The position numbers were made by a program, and so were the translations under genes. Of a stretch of DNA of 64,000 nt, positions 17,170 to 25,836 are shown one piece after another. Numbering within the stretch: the first letter of the stretch is position 1; each line of letters begins with the position of its first letter. The notes under the pieces are model-generated. The model saw only the letters and a list, made by a program, of their open reading frames with translations. It was not told the DNA's origin and did no database searches. Origin of the DNA: an uncultured Alphaproteobacteria bacterium (GTDB taxonomy: Bacteria; Pseudomonadota; Alphaproteobacteria; Rhodobacterales; Rhodobacteraceae); the NCBI GenBank assembly GCA_902540655.1, contig CACBNQ010000002.1:16245-80244 (forward strand), read 5' to 3'.

Positions 17170-18651
17170 AATTCTCATTCTTCCTACCGCTTTTTTCCAA
17201 CCCTCATATTTCTTATCACGTTCGTCGGAAGAAAGTTTTGGAGAAAATTTCTCCTTGAGAGTCCACTCTTCTTCAAACGCTTCCAACTGATTATATAGAC
17301 CTATTTTCATACCTGCCAACCATGCTACCCCTTTTGCAGTAGACTCTTGTATATCAGGTATATTGATCTCTACTCCTGTAAGATTAGCCAGAATTTTCAT
17401 GGTTAAACTTGATTGGGTCATCCCACCATCTACGCGCAATTTTATATGGCCTCTTTCTATCCCATCAACATCTTTTATCATAGCTTCTAGTAAATCTCTT
17501 GTTTGAAAGCCCACGCTCTCGAGAGCAGCCATAGCAATCTCTTCTCTCCCCGTATCTCTCAATAATCCAAAAATCGCCCCACGAGCATTAGGGTCCCAAT
17601 ACGGTGCCCCTAGCCCCGTAAAAGCTGGAACAAAATAAATATCTTGATCCTTTGCTTTCGATGCAAGCTTACCCACTTGGTCTGCTTTATCTATAATATT
17701 AATCGAGTCTCTAAGCCATTGTACAACCGCGCCGGCTATGAATATTGATCCTTCTAGGGCATAACAAATCTTCCCATCTATTTTATACGCTATAGTTGAC
17801 AAAAGCTTATTTTTACTCAGTACAAATTGATCTCCTGTGTTAAGTAGGGCAAAACATCCTGTTCCATAAGTGGATTTAATCATGCCCTTTTGAAAACATG
17901 CTTGGCCTATTGTTGCGGCTTGTTGATCACCTGCAACTCCATTAATCGGTATTGGAGAACCAAGTATTTCTGATACCATTTCTCCAAAATCATCAGCACA
18001 CTCTTTAACGCTTGGAAGCATTTTTTTGGGCACATTTAGATCACCGAGAATATCATTGTCCCACTCTAAACTCTCGATATTAAATAGCATGGTTCTGGAT
18101 GCATTGGTTATATCAGTTGTATGGCTTTTTTTATTGGTAAGCCTCCAAATCAAATAGCAATCAATCGTGCCAAATAATAATTTTCCAGAATTTGCCATAG
18201 TTCTTTCAGGGTCATACTTATCAAGAAGCCACTTAACTTTTGTTGCGGAAAAATAGGGGTCGATTAGTAAGCCTGTCTTTCCTTGATAAACTCTCTCTTT
18301 CCCATTTTTTTTAAGTTCATTGCAAAATTCAGAAGTGCGCCGATCCTGCCATACTATTGCTTTAGAAAGCGCTTGACCCGTTTCAGCGTTCCATATAGCT
18401 GTAGTTTCTCTTTGGTTTGTAATCCCAATACTTAAAATATCTTGCGAAGATATTTTCGCTCCTTTTACAGCATCACGCACTGTAGCAATGACAGTTGCGT
18501 AGATTTCCTCTAGATCATGCTCTACCCAACCGGGAAAAGGAAAAAATTGCTCTATTTCCTTTTGAGATGACGCCACTATTTGTAAATTTTTGTCAAAGAC
18601 TATAGCTCTAGTTGATGTTGTCCCTTGGTCAATCGCTAGAACGTAACTCAT
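17161..18651 (-). CDS. glpK: Glycerol kinase
   Basis: Phosphorylates glycerol to sn-glycerol 3-phosphate. The 496-residue FGGY-family protein has the ATPase phosphate-1 motif AIDQGTTSTRAI (6-17), the substrate-binding ITNQRETT and WQDRRT (101-106), catalytic D242 in GDQQAA, and the C-terminal RVDGGMTQSSLTMKILANL (FGGY signature 2 region). It is the third gene of a minus-strand group after a TerC gene and glpD (13-base gap), so glycerol is converted in two steps to dihydroxyacetone phosphate. No facilitator or glycerol ABC genes are present in the window. Confidence 0.97.
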   Translation of the reverse strand: MSYVLAIDQGTTSTRAIVFDKNLQIVASSQKEIEQFFPFPGWVEHDLEEIYATVIATVRDAVKGAKISSQDILSIGITNQRETTAIWNAETGQALSKAIVWQDRRTSEFCNELKKNGKERVYQGKTGLLIDPYFSATKVKWLLDKYDPERTMANSGKLLFGTIDCYLIWRLTNKKSHTTDITNASRTMLFNIESLEWDNDILGDLNVPKKMLPSVKECADDFGEMVSEILGSPIPINGVAGDQQAATIGQACFQKGMIKSTYGTGCFALLNTGDQFVLSKNKLLSTIAYKIDGKICYALEGSIFIAGAVVQWLRDSINIIDKADQVGKLASKAKDQDIYFVPAFTGLGAPYWDPNARGAIFGLLRDTGREEIAMAALESVGFQTRDLLEAMIKDVDGIERGHIKLRVDGGMTQSSLTMKILANLTGVEINIPDIQESTAKGVAWLAGMKIGLYNQLEAFEEEWTLKEKFSPKLSSDERDKKYEGWKKAVGRMRISA

Positions 18652-18664
18652 AGTAAGACTTTCT

Positions 18665-20167
18665 CTAATTTAATTTTTTTATGTAGGAATTAAGTTCCCT
18701 TACCTGCTTACTAGACAAGCGTAACCCAAGCTTACTTCTTCTCCAAATCAAATCCTCAACACATTTGGCATGCTCTTGATTAATATACCAAAGTACTTCC
18801 CTTTCCGTTAGATCAGATCCGAAATTCCTACCTAAGTCTTTTTTTGCTTTAGCCTTGCCTAGAACTTTTTCAACATCTGTACCAAATGTTTTAAATAATC
18901 TTTCTGCCCAATCTCTATTTAAGAATTTGTATTTTTTCAATATACCCACAATAAGTTTCTCTTTATCCTCTAATTTGAACCCCCCACCTGGTAAGTGTTT
19001 TATGGCAGTCCATTCCGTTCTTTTTAACTTTAATAATGCTGTGATTTTAGAAACAGCTTTTTCAGCCAGTTTTCTATATGTTGTGATTTTTCCTCCATAA
19101 ACGGTAAGGAGTACTGCTCCTTCCTTTTCTTCAAGTTGAAAGGAATAATCTCTGCTAGCATTTCGCGCTTCTACATTCTTATTTTCGTACAAGGCCCTCA
19201 CCCCAGAGTAATCCCAAACAATATCTTTTTTTGTTAATTTTCTTTGAAAATAAATCGAAGCGAAATTACACAAATAATCTTTTTCCTCATCGGAACACTT
19301 AACTTCATCACCCTCTTTGTGCTCAACTTCAGTTGTTCCAATTAGGGTAAAATCGTTTTCGAAGGGAATGCTAAATATTATTCTTCCATCTTTTCCTTGG
19401 AATATATATGCACTATCGTGATTGTAGAGCTTTTTTATGACTATGTGACTTCCCTTTATTAGTCTTACCATTACTTCATTATTTTTATTTTTTACAAGTT
19501 GACTCAGAGAATTGACCCAAGGACCCATAGTATTTATCAAGACCTTAGTTTTTACTCTGAATGACCTTTCTTTTGATTTTATCGAAACAAGCCAATGACC
19601 TTTTTTTCGCTGAACATCAGTTACCCTAGAATAGGAGAATGCTTTTGCTCCCTTTTTTTCTGCATCCAAAATATTTAGTATTACTAATCGCGAATCTTCC
19701 ACCCAGCAATCTGTATATGCCAGTGCTTTTGTGTAAGATTTGTCCAAACAACTACCAACTGGATTATTTCGCAAATCAATACCAACACTTTTTGAAAAAT
19801 TCGTGGAACCCGCCAATAGATCATAGATATATAGTCCAAGCCGTAAAATCCAATAGGGCCTCAGGCTTTTGTTGTGGGGGAGTATAAATTTTACTGGCCA
19901 GCTTATATGAGGCATGAGATTAACGAGCAAGTCTCGTTCACGAAGAGACTCTTTTACAAGTCTAAACTGATAAGACTCTAAGTATCTCAATCCACCATGA
20001 AATAACTTTGTGGACGAGGAGGACGTTGCTGAGCCAAAATCACCCATATCGGCTAACCCACACTTATACCCCCGGCCCGCAGCGTCTCTTAAAATTCCTG
20101 CACCATTTACTCCGCCACCTATAACAAAAATGTCAAAGTAGTTTTCATCCGATGCTTTTTTCTTCAT
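18665..20167 (-). CDS. glpD: Aerobic glycerol-3-phosphate dehydrogenase
   Basis: FAD-dependent, membrane-associated enzyme passing electrons from glycerol 3-phosphate to quinone. The 500-residue protein has the FAD dinucleotide motif VIGGGVNGAG (15-24), SSSSTKLFHGGLRYLE (about 49-64), which is the FAD-dependent GPDH signature, and TVYGGKITTYRKLAE (about 355-369). The C-terminal helical cap domain (about 390-500) is present. It starts 5 bases after the TerC gene and lies 13 bases ahead of glpK. Confidence 0.96.
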   Translation of the reverse strand: MKKKASDENYFDIFVIGGGVNGAGILRDAAGRGYKCGLADMGDFGSATSSSSTKLFHGGLRYLESYQFRLVKESLRERDLLVNLMPHISWPVKFILPHNKSLRPYWILRLGLYIYDLLAGSTNFSKSVGIDLRNNPVGSCLDKSYTKALAYTDCWVEDSRLVILNILDAEKKGAKAFSYSRVTDVQRKKGHWLVSIKSKERSFRVKTKVLINTMGPWVNSLSQLVKNKNNEVMVRLIKGSHIVIKKLYNHDSAYIFQGKDGRIIFSIPFENDFTLIGTTEVEHKEGDEVKCSDEEKDYLCNFASIYFQRKLTKKDIVWDYSGVRALYENKNVEARNASRDYSFQLEEKEGAVLLTVYGGKITTYRKLAEKAVSKITALLKLKRTEWTAIKHLPGGGFKLEDKEKLIVGILKKYKFLNRDWAERLFKTFGTDVEKVLGKAKAKKDLGRNFGSDLTEREVLWYINQEHAKCVEDLIWRRSKLGLRLSSKQVRELNSYIKKLN

Positions 20168-20172
20168 AGATC

Positions 20173-20781
20173 TTAGATAATGTGTGAAAGCTCAAACCAA
20201 CCGTCAACAAGCATCTTTATTGTTAGATAGACAAGGAAAATTAGTCCAATCCACGACAGCCATGGGAACTTCGTCATTACACGCATTATAATAGTTGCAA
20301 AAAACGCCATAAGCACTATTGCTAAAACTAGTCCAAACACTAATAACGCCGTATCTTCTCTTGCTATGGCAGCAACAGCTACAACGTTATCTAGAGACAT
20401 TGAAATATCAGCGACCGCAATTGTGAATAATGCTTGCGAAAATTGTTGCTTTTCAGTCAGCTTTTCTGACAAATTGGATTTAATTTCTGGATCAGTTTTT
20501 TGGCCTGCATGACGTATTTCCTTAAAAAACCGCCAACAAACAAATGCCAGAAGTAGTCCACCGAAAATTAATATTCCAGGGATTTGAATTAAAAAAGATG
20601 CTATAGCTGCAAATATAATTCTGAACCCTGCTGCTAACGCTAACCCCCAGAAAATTACCCTTTTTCTAAACTTCTCTGATAAGCCAGCTGCCGCCATTCC
20701 TATAATAATTGCATTATCGCCAGACAGAAATATGTCAGCTAAAATGACTTGAGCCAGCTCAACTAGAGAAAAGTTCATCAT
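20173..20781 (-). CDS. TerC family membrane protein (YjbE-like)
   Basis: Integral membrane protein of 202 residues with about seven hydrophobic segments. The two acidic repeats of the family are clear: ADIFLSGDNAIII (15-27) and ADISMSLDNVVAVAA (about 118-132), which bind metal within the membrane. TerC-type proteins are linked to metal (often manganese) export and to metalation of exported enzymes. No tellurite genes are nearby. Its placement directly ahead of glpD may be incidental or may give glpD and glpK their promoter. Confidence 0.9.
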   Translation of the reverse strand: MMNFSLVELAQVILADIFLSGDNAIIIGMAAAGLSEKFRKRVIFWGLALAAGFRIIFAAIASFLIQIPGILIFGGLLLAFVCWRFFKEIRHAGQKTDPEIKSNLSEKLTEKQQFSQALFTIAVADISMSLDNVVAVAAIAREDTALLVFGLVLAIVLMAFFATIIMRVMTKFPWLSWIGLIFLVYLTIKMLVDGWFELSHII

Positions 20782-20803
20782 GTATTTATTTTATTTATTG
20801 CTT

Positions 20804-20832
20804 TTGACACTTTCGGTTTAGTAGCTTATCGT
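20804..20832 (+). promoter_or_regulatory. Sigma-70-type promoter for the first hydroxyacid oxidase gene
   Basis: A perfect -35 (TTGACA, 20804-20809) is followed after exactly 17 bases by TATCGT (20827-20832), four of six matches to TATAAT. Transcription would begin near 20839, giving a leader of about 32 bases before the ATG at 20871. Confidence 0.5.
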
Positions 20833-20870
20833 CAGTATTTCAAATAAAATCTTCTAAAAAGCACATTTTT

Positions 20871-21986
20871 ATGAAAAAAAGCTCTATCCACAGTATGCAG
20901 GATGCTCGTCACCTCGCAAAGAAAAAACTTCCTTCAATGATCTTTGATTATGTCGATGGAGTAGCGCTTGAGGCAGACGGTTACCATTCAAATGCTGAGT
21001 ATTTAAAGGCTCTCAAGTTATCACAAAATGTCCTGGCTGGCGGAGGTTCCAAAAAAATAGCCAAACGAATATTGGGCCAATCATATGACCTACCTTTTGG
21101 TATAGCGCCAATGGGTATGTGTAATCTTGTAAGCTCAAGAGCAGATTATGCAATTGGAAAATTAGCAAAAAAGTTTAATATTCCTGTTTGCTATTCTACA
21201 ATGGCTTCCACATCCCTAGAGAAAACTCTCAAGATCACTGGTGATTTAGGCTGGTTTCAACTCTATGTTTATGACGATTTAAAATCAGGGTTACGTTTAG
21301 CCAAAAGAGCACAAACCGCTGGTTACAAAACATTGATACTGACAGTTGATGTACCTGAATTAGGTCGCAGACCAAGAGAGCTAAAACATAATTTTTCAGC
21401 AAAGTTTAGACCAAATTACAAACAAATTTTTGATTGCGCCATGCATCCCAAATGGAGTTTAGATCTTTTGGCCAATGGTGTTCCAAGACCCCAAAACTTT
21501 GATAAGGATTTGAAGATAGACAGAAATAAACCACGGGGAGCAGCCGATTGGGGATTTCTTAAAGACTTAAGAGCGCTTTGGAAAGGTAAATTAATTATCA
21601 AAGGGATCCTTAACCCAAAAGATGCAAAAAAAGCAGAAAGTCTTGGAGTGGATGCCATTTATGTATCCGGCCATGGCTCAAGACAATTTGATAGCAGCCC
21701 AATACCTATACATCAAATACCGAAAATACGTAACTCTATAAATAAAAGCACTGTCTTGATATATGATACCGGAATAAGAAATGGAGAAGATATTCTTAAA
21801 GCTCTTTGTTTGGGAGCAGACTTCGTAATGATTGGAAAGCATGCACTATTTTCTATAGCAGCTGAAGGATTTGATGGCCTAGTCCAAATGGTAAACAATC
21901 TTAAAAAAGAGATAGAAGTCGCAATGGCTCAAATGGGCAATTTTGATATTAATAAACTGAATTCCAAATACTTAGATGGTTTCTAA
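20871..21986 (+). CDS. FMN-dependent alpha-hydroxyacid oxidase/dehydrogenase (divergent)
   Basis: Member of the LldD / glycolate oxidase TIM-barrel family, 371 residues. FDYVDG (25-30), FGIAPMG (76-82), WFQLYV (128-133), catalytic K244 in IIKGI, catalytic H268 and R271 in GHGSRQ, and a C-terminal IGKHALF segment that ends the FMN phosphate site are visible. The active-site motif differs from the usual SNHGGRQ: Asn is Gly and the second Gly is Ser, so the substrate pocket may be altered. The family oxidises L-lactate, glycolate, mandelate and longer 2-hydroxyacids; the substrate here is unknown. A second, canonical copy is at 30659-31810. It is a single gene with its own promoter. Confidence 0.9.
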   Translation: MKKSSIHSMQDARHLAKKKLPSMIFDYVDGVALEADGYHSNAEYLKALKLSQNVLAGGGSKKIAKRILGQSYDLPFGIAPMGMCNLVSSRADYAIGKLAKKFNIPVCYSTMASTSLEKTLKITGDLGWFQLYVYDDLKSGLRLAKRAQTAGYKTLILTVDVPELGRRPRELKHNFSAKFRPNYKQIFDCAMHPKWSLDLLANGVPRPQNFDKDLKIDRNKPRGAADWGFLKDLRALWKGKLIIKGILNPKDAKKAESLGVDAIYVSGHGSRQFDSSPIPIHQIPKIRNSINKSTVLIYDTGIRNGEDILKALCLGADFVMIGKHALFSIAAEGFDGLVQMVNNLKKEIEVAMAQMGNFDINKLNSKYLDGF

Positions 21987-22018
21987 AAGATAATACACAT
22001 TTTTATATGCGGATATAT

Positions 22019-22531
22019 TCAGTCTAAAGAGAGGCCGACTTTTATTTGGATTTTAGAGCCTATTTCATAATAACGCCCTATTAAACTGGAACCCGTAAAT
22101 CCATTCCAGCTATATATCACTCTGTAGCTTTCTACAGCGTTTCGCTGACTGACCAGCTGGACAACCTCACATCTTTGTTCTGTATTGTAACCAACAACCT
22201 TTGTTGTTGCTTTCTTTTGTTGCTCGGCTGCTACCACTCCTCCCATAACAGCTCCAACCCCAGCGGCATTGTTATCGTTTGTCAATGCTTTACCAATGAG
22301 AGCTCCAACCACCATTCCTCCTAACACATCAGCGCCTGATGCGCCGTTACCACTCACAACCTTTCCATACACTGGTACCTTAATATTTCTGCAACGTGTC
22401 TCTGGTGTGTAAATATTCGTACTTGAGTAAACTGGTTCAATTGATTGCACAGTGCCTGTCACGTAATAAGTCTCCGCAAATAAAGTTGAGAAAGAAAATA
22501 GAGCTAGGATTGCTGTGATTACTTTTAACAT
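22019..22531 (-). CDS. Glycine-zipper envelope protein of unknown function
   Basis: A 170-residue exported protein. Residues 1-19 form a signal peptide (MLKV, hydrophobic core, cut after FAE or nearby). A glycine-zipper membrane-insertion motif of the 17 kDa surface antigen type lies at about residues 66-100 (GGMVVGALIGKAL and GVGAVMGGVVAAE). Two cysteines flank it and may form a disulfide. The start is placed at 22531, because GGAG sits eight bases ahead of that ATG, rather than four codons upstream at 22543 where no ribosome-binding site is seen. The role is probably in the outer membrane or envelope; no function is known to me. Confidence 0.75.
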   Translation of the reverse strand: MLKVITAILALFSFSTLFAETYYVTGTVQSIEPVYSSTNIYTPETRCRNIKVPVYGKVVSGNGASGADVLGGMVVGALIGKALTNDNNAAGVGAVMGGVVAAEQQKKATTKVVGYNTEQRCEVVQLVSQRNAVESYRVIYSWNGFTGSSLIGRYYEIGSKIQIKVGLSLD

Positions 22532-22581
22532 TCTGGTCTCCATTGATAGAAATTACATATAATAATATACACCAAAATTAT

Positions 22582-22614
22582 AAAAAAAAAAGCCGAACAA
22601 AAATTTGCTCGGCT
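22582..22614 (-). terminator. Intrinsic terminator of the CoA-transferase gene
   Basis: On the minus strand AGCCGAGCAAA pairs with TTTGTTCGGCT (11 base pairs with one G-U, two-base loop) and runs straight into nine T residues. This is the strongest terminator in the window. It lies about 95 bases after the CoA-transferase stop and just upstream of the glycine-zipper gene, and so insulates the two. On the plus strand the same stem has an A-C mismatch and only three following Ts, so it is directional. Confidence 0.8.
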
Positions 22615-22627
22615 TTAGTCAACAGGG

Positions 22628-22661
22628 AGGTATGAACATGAAAAAATTTCATGCTCTACCT
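22628..22661. repeat. Inverted repeat covering a strong ribosome-binding site
   Basis: CATGAAA / TTTCATG (22637-22643 and 22647-22653, three-base loop) is flanked by AGGTA / TACCT (22628-22632 and 22657-22661). This gives a 12-base-pair hairpin with a small internal loop. On the plus strand the stem contains most of a GGGAGG sequence and the ATG seven bases after it. On the minus strand it lies in the 3' leader of the CoA-transferase transcript, before its terminator. Confidence 0.5.
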
Positions 22662-22712
22662 AAATTGCAATTCGCGTACCAATTTAAATTAACAAATGAA
22701 AATATAGGTTAA
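22638..22712 (+). CDS. Possible 24-residue small protein
   Basis: A 24-codon frame beginning MKKFHALPKL and ending ENIG before TAA. It is preceded at the ideal 7-base distance by GGGAGG (22625-22630), a rare, near-perfect Shine-Dalgarno for this AT-rich sequence. The ribosome-binding site and start lie inside an inverted repeat, so translation could be controlled by folding. The last four bases overlap the convergent CoA-transferase stop. No family is recognised and no clear promoter is seen. It may be chance, because the same bases form the 3' untranslated region of the opposite gene. Confidence 0.25.
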   Translation: MKKFHALPKLQFAYQFKLTNENIG

Positions 22713-23899
22713 CTGGCTCTAATTACGTTATCACTAACCAATCTATTAATTTCCGATTCTGTAAAACCTAATCCTAAAAGAATTGACTTAGTATGCTGAC
22801 CAAGAGTCGGAGCCGAAATACTATCAACCTTATTAGTTACAGAGAATCTAGCCGCTAACTTAGACTGCCGTATCTTTCCTGCAATAGGGTGTTCAGAAAT
22901 TTTTATTATATCATTTGCAACTACTTGCTCATTCTTTATCATTTCTTTTCTAGTCAAAACAGGAGCGCAAGGAACGTCTTTAGCCGTTAGCAATTTCAAC
23001 CATTCATCGGATGTTTTTTTCTTAAGCTCAGTTTGTATCAATTCTAGTCTTTCATTTATATTCTGATGCCTTAATTCCGCCGTCAAAAACCTAGGGTCAC
23101 TTAACCATTCTTTCTTATTAAATGCATCGCAAATATTAAACCATTCTTTATCGGACTGAACTGCTACAGAAATAAATCCCTCTTTAGTTTCATATATTAG
23201 ATCAATAAAACTCTGTGCGGTCTCCTTTTCAAGTTCGTCTCCAACAAAAGTATGCCCTCCCATATCGGAACCCCACAAAAAAGAAATTACAGCATCTAGC
23301 ATTGATATTTTGACCTCCTGACCCTCACCTGTTTTTGCCTTGTGGAACAGTGCCGCTGTTATCGCCTGAGCGGTAGCGAACCCAGTAAGCTTATCAGGAA
23401 GTATCGTTCGCATAAGCCTCGGTCTCTCTTCATCTGATCCTGCTTGTACAGTGGTTAGACCGGATAGAGCTTGAATAAGAGGATCGTAAACTGGTTTGTT
23501 CTTATAAGGGCCAGTAAAACCGAAGCCACTTATGGAAACATATATAATGTTAGGACTTATCGCGCGAACATCACTATATCCGAAACCTAACCTATCCATT
23601 ACCCCTGGTCTGAAGTTTTGTACTAAAACGTCTGCCGTTCTAATAAGCTTTTTAAGGATGTTTTTTCCTTCCTCCGCTTTTAGATCAATACACACAGATT
23701 TTTTATTTCTATTATTGTTAAGGTAAGCGGCTGAAATTCCAGATCTCTGGGTGCTGACAATCCTGGTATAATCTCCAACTGAAGTATTTTCAATTTTTAT
23801 GATTTCAGCATCCTGGTCTCCTAGTATCATCGTTGCACTTGGACCTGAAATCATCGAGGTTAAATCGATTATTCTTATCCCTTTTAAAGCACCGGCCAT
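22709..23899 (-). CDS. Class III (CaiB/BaiF-type) CoA-transferase
   Basis: Moves CoA between carboxylic acids through an aspartyl-CoA intermediate. In 396 residues: GIRIIDLTSMISGP at the N-terminus, KIEN, NNNRNKKSVCIDLK, ADVLVQNFRPGVMDRLG (about 103-119), and the catalytic Asp in VYDPLIQALSG. The start is set at 23899 by GGAGG five bases before that ATG; the frame continues open upstream, but the extension is implausible and would overlap the divergent PhyH gene. The substrate is unknown; related enzymes act on oxalate, carnitine, 2-methylfumarate and others. It ends at a strong terminator and is divergent from PhyH. Confidence 0.9.
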   Translation of the reverse strand: MAGALKGIRIIDLTSMISGPSATMILGDQDAEIIKIENTSVGDYTRIVSTQRSGISAAYLNNNRNKKSVCIDLKAEEGKNILKKLIRTADVLVQNFRPGVMDRLGFGYSDVRAISPNIIYVSISGFGFTGPYKNKPVYDPLIQALSGLTTVQAGSDEERPRLMRTILPDKLTGFATAQAITAALFHKAKTGEGQEVKISMLDAVISFLWGSDMGGHTFVGDELEKETAQSFIDLIYETKEGFISVAVQSDKEWFNICDAFNKKEWLSDPRFLTAELRHQNINERLELIQTELKKKTSDEWLKLLTAKDVPCAPVLTRKEMIKNEQVVANDIIKISEHPIAGKIRQSKLAARFSVTNKVDSISAPTLGQHTKSILLGLGFTESEINRLVSDNVIRAS

Positions 23900-24003
23900 A
23901 AAAACCTCCATAAAAATATTTACACTAAAATATGAGCTGTTAACCTTTAAGATGCAACTTAAATATAAGAAGCTTAAGAGAACATTTTTATAAGAGTTTA
24001 AAC

Positions 24004-24891
24004 ATGAAACCAGAAGAAATTTTATCTTATCCACCAAAAATTTTAACTCAGGAGCAGAGAGAACATTATTTTGAGTTCGGGTTCGTGGGAATAAAAGACT
24101 TAGTTCCGTCAGAGACACTAAAACTTATCAAAAAAGTTACAAGTGAGTTCGTTGATAAAAGTCGCGAAGTCACGGAGTCAAATAATGTTTTTGATATCGG
24201 TCCAGGACATTCTTACGAGAATCCGGTACTTAGAAGATTAAAGAGTCCAGATGAGAATCATGAAGAGTATTGGAATTTCTCAAAGGGTCTTATGGCTGAC
24301 GTTGCTAGTGACCTTGTTGGTCCTAATGTGACATTTCATCACTCAAAATTAAACTTTAAGTGGTATGACGAAAGTGATACCGTCAAGTGGCATCAAGATA
24401 TCCAATTCTTTCCTCATACAAATTACAACGTTTTGACAATTGGGTGTTATTTAGAGGACACTGACATGAATAATGGGCCTTTAGCCGTGTTAAAAGGTTC
24501 ACATAAAAATGACCTATACGATCAGTACGACAAAAATGGTAATTGGACAGGAATGTTAAGCGATGAAGACGCAGATACTGTTGATATGTCGATGGTTGAC
24601 TATCTTACGGGAAATGCTGGATCTATAACAATACATAACGCAAGAGCACTTCATTTCTCACCATCTTCGAAATCTAAAAATCCCAGACCACTTTTACTTA
24701 ATTGTTATACATCTGCTGACGCTAAAGCCTATACACCTCACCCACAACCAACCGTGAACACGTATAAAATTGTAAGGGGAGAGCAGGTAAAATGGGCACA
24801 CCATGATCCAAGACCTTGCCAGATGCCCCCCGACTGGTCAGGAGGGTACACTTCTATTTACGCGGCCCAAGCGGGCGAAGATAAAACTTAA
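24004..24891 (+). CDS. Phytanoyl-CoA dioxygenase (PhyH) family protein
   Basis: Fe(II)/2-oxoglutarate-dependent oxygenase fold, 295 residues. The iron facial triad is read as H130 and D132 (WHQD) with H217 (or H211) in the SITIHNARALHFS strand, and R228 (in NPRPLL) binds the 2-oxoglutarate carboxylate. The family hydroxylates diverse small molecules, including phytanoyl-CoA, ectoine and phosphonates. The substrate is not identifiable here. It is divergent from the CoA-transferase (about 100 bases between starts), so a shared pathway is possible. The last 4 bases overlap the convergent esterase gene. Confidence 0.88.
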   Translation: MKPEEILSYPPKILTQEQREHYFEFGFVGIKDLVPSETLKLIKKVTSEFVDKSREVTESNNVFDIGPGHSYENPVLRRLKSPDENHEEYWNFSKGLMADVASDLVGPNVTFHHSKLNFKWYDESDTVKWHQDIQFFPHTNYNVLTIGCYLEDTDMNNGPLAVLKGSHKNDLYDQYDKNGNWTGMLSDEDADTVDMSMVDYLTGNAGSITIHNARALHFSPSSKSKNPRPLLLNCYTSADAKAYTPHPQPTVNTYKIVRGEQVKWAHHDPRPCQMPPDWSGGYTSIYAAQAGEDKT

Positions 24892-25823
24892 GTGCATAGT
24901 TCGTCCAAAAAGTCCTTGAAAAGCACGAAAGACTTACGAGTCTCAATTAAATCTGTTTCGAGCTGAAAATCATGCCATAGGTCTTTCCAGGTTTTTGTTA
25001 CCACTTTGACTCTTTGCTTTTTTAGTCGTTTTAAAAACTGTCCAATCTGGACTGAAAGCATCTCATTTTCTGCATATTGGATCATAATTGGTGGTGAATT
25101 TTTAAAGTCGCCCAATAAAGGTGAAATCAAGGGATTTTTATGATCTGATGGATTGCAATAGAGATAGGATAAAGGACCAGAACCTGTTTCTTTTGCACGT
25201 TTTATAAATGGTCCTATTAGTACATCACTTTGACAGCAACTATCTGGATATTCTCCCATTTTAGCAGTTGGATAAACCCAAGGAGAAATACAAAATATTC
25301 CTTTTGGTTTTTTTGATTTGTCTTTTTTCAGTGCTAACAATAATGCTAGCGCTAAATTGCCGCCAGCTGAATCACCAGCAAGGATAATATTGGATTTTTC
25401 TTTTTTTCCTAAAAGAAAAGAGTATGCTTTTTTCGCATCTTCTAATTGGCTTGGATACTTTGACTCAGGACTGAGTTTATATTCTACAAATATAATTTCT
25501 CTGCAGAGGATCTCTGCTAAAAAAGATATATAAGTTCGATAAATTTTGAAGTTACCAACAAAAAACCCACCCCCATGAAAGAATAAGATCTTTACTTTGT
25601 CAGAAATCTTATTTGGTATAATCCGATATAGCTCAAGCTGATCTAAAGATATTTTTTTCACGACTACATTGTTTACGTTTGCTCTTCTAAAGGATGCAAA
25701 TAAAACAAGAAATCGCATTATTTTAATCTGAAAATGGCTAAGGCTTCCAGGTTTAATTAAAGCCACAAGTCTCATAACAAAAGATATGACTTTTTTTCTG
25801 TTTCTAGCCTTTCTACTTATCAT
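24888..25823 (-). CDS. Alpha/beta hydrolase, hormone-sensitive-lipase-like esterase
   Basis: Carboxylesterase-type hydrolase of 311 residues. The oxyanion-hole motif HGGGF is at 83-87, the nucleophile S152 is in GDSAGG, and the catalytic His is in WHDFQ (about residue 288). YKLSPE (115-120) matches the family's Y-R-L-A-P-E motif. An N-terminal basic, hydrophobic stretch (about 1-50) may act as a lid or membrane contact. The substrate is unknown. It lies 13 bases after an EamA permease gene on the same strand, so the two are probably cotranscribed. Confidence 0.88.
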   Translation of the reverse strand: MISRKARNRKKVISFVMRLVALIKPGSLSHFQIKIMRFLVLFASFRRANVNNVVVKKISLDQLELYRIIPNKISDKVKILFFHGGGFFVGNFKIYRTYISFLAEILCREIIFVEYKLSPESKYPSQLEDAKKAYSFLLGKKEKSNIILAGDSAGGNLALALLLALKKDKSKKPKGIFCISPWVYPTAKMGEYPDSCCQSDVLIGPFIKRAKETGSGPLSYLYCNPSDHKNPLISPLLGDFKNSPPIMIQYAENEMLSVQIGQFLKRLKKQRVKVVTKTWKDLWHDFQLETDLIETRKSFVLFKDFLDELCT

Positions 25824-25836
25824 AAATTATTGAGAT

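Noticed and set aside
20884..20892. CTATCCACA, one mismatch from a DnaA box
   Set aside because: A single site inside a coding region with no neighbours; the same holds for TTATCCACC at 14850-14858.
23900..24118. Long N-terminal extension of the CoA-transferase frame
   Set aside because: The extension overlaps the divergent PhyH start, does not match the family, and an ideal GGAGG site supports the internal ATG at 23899.
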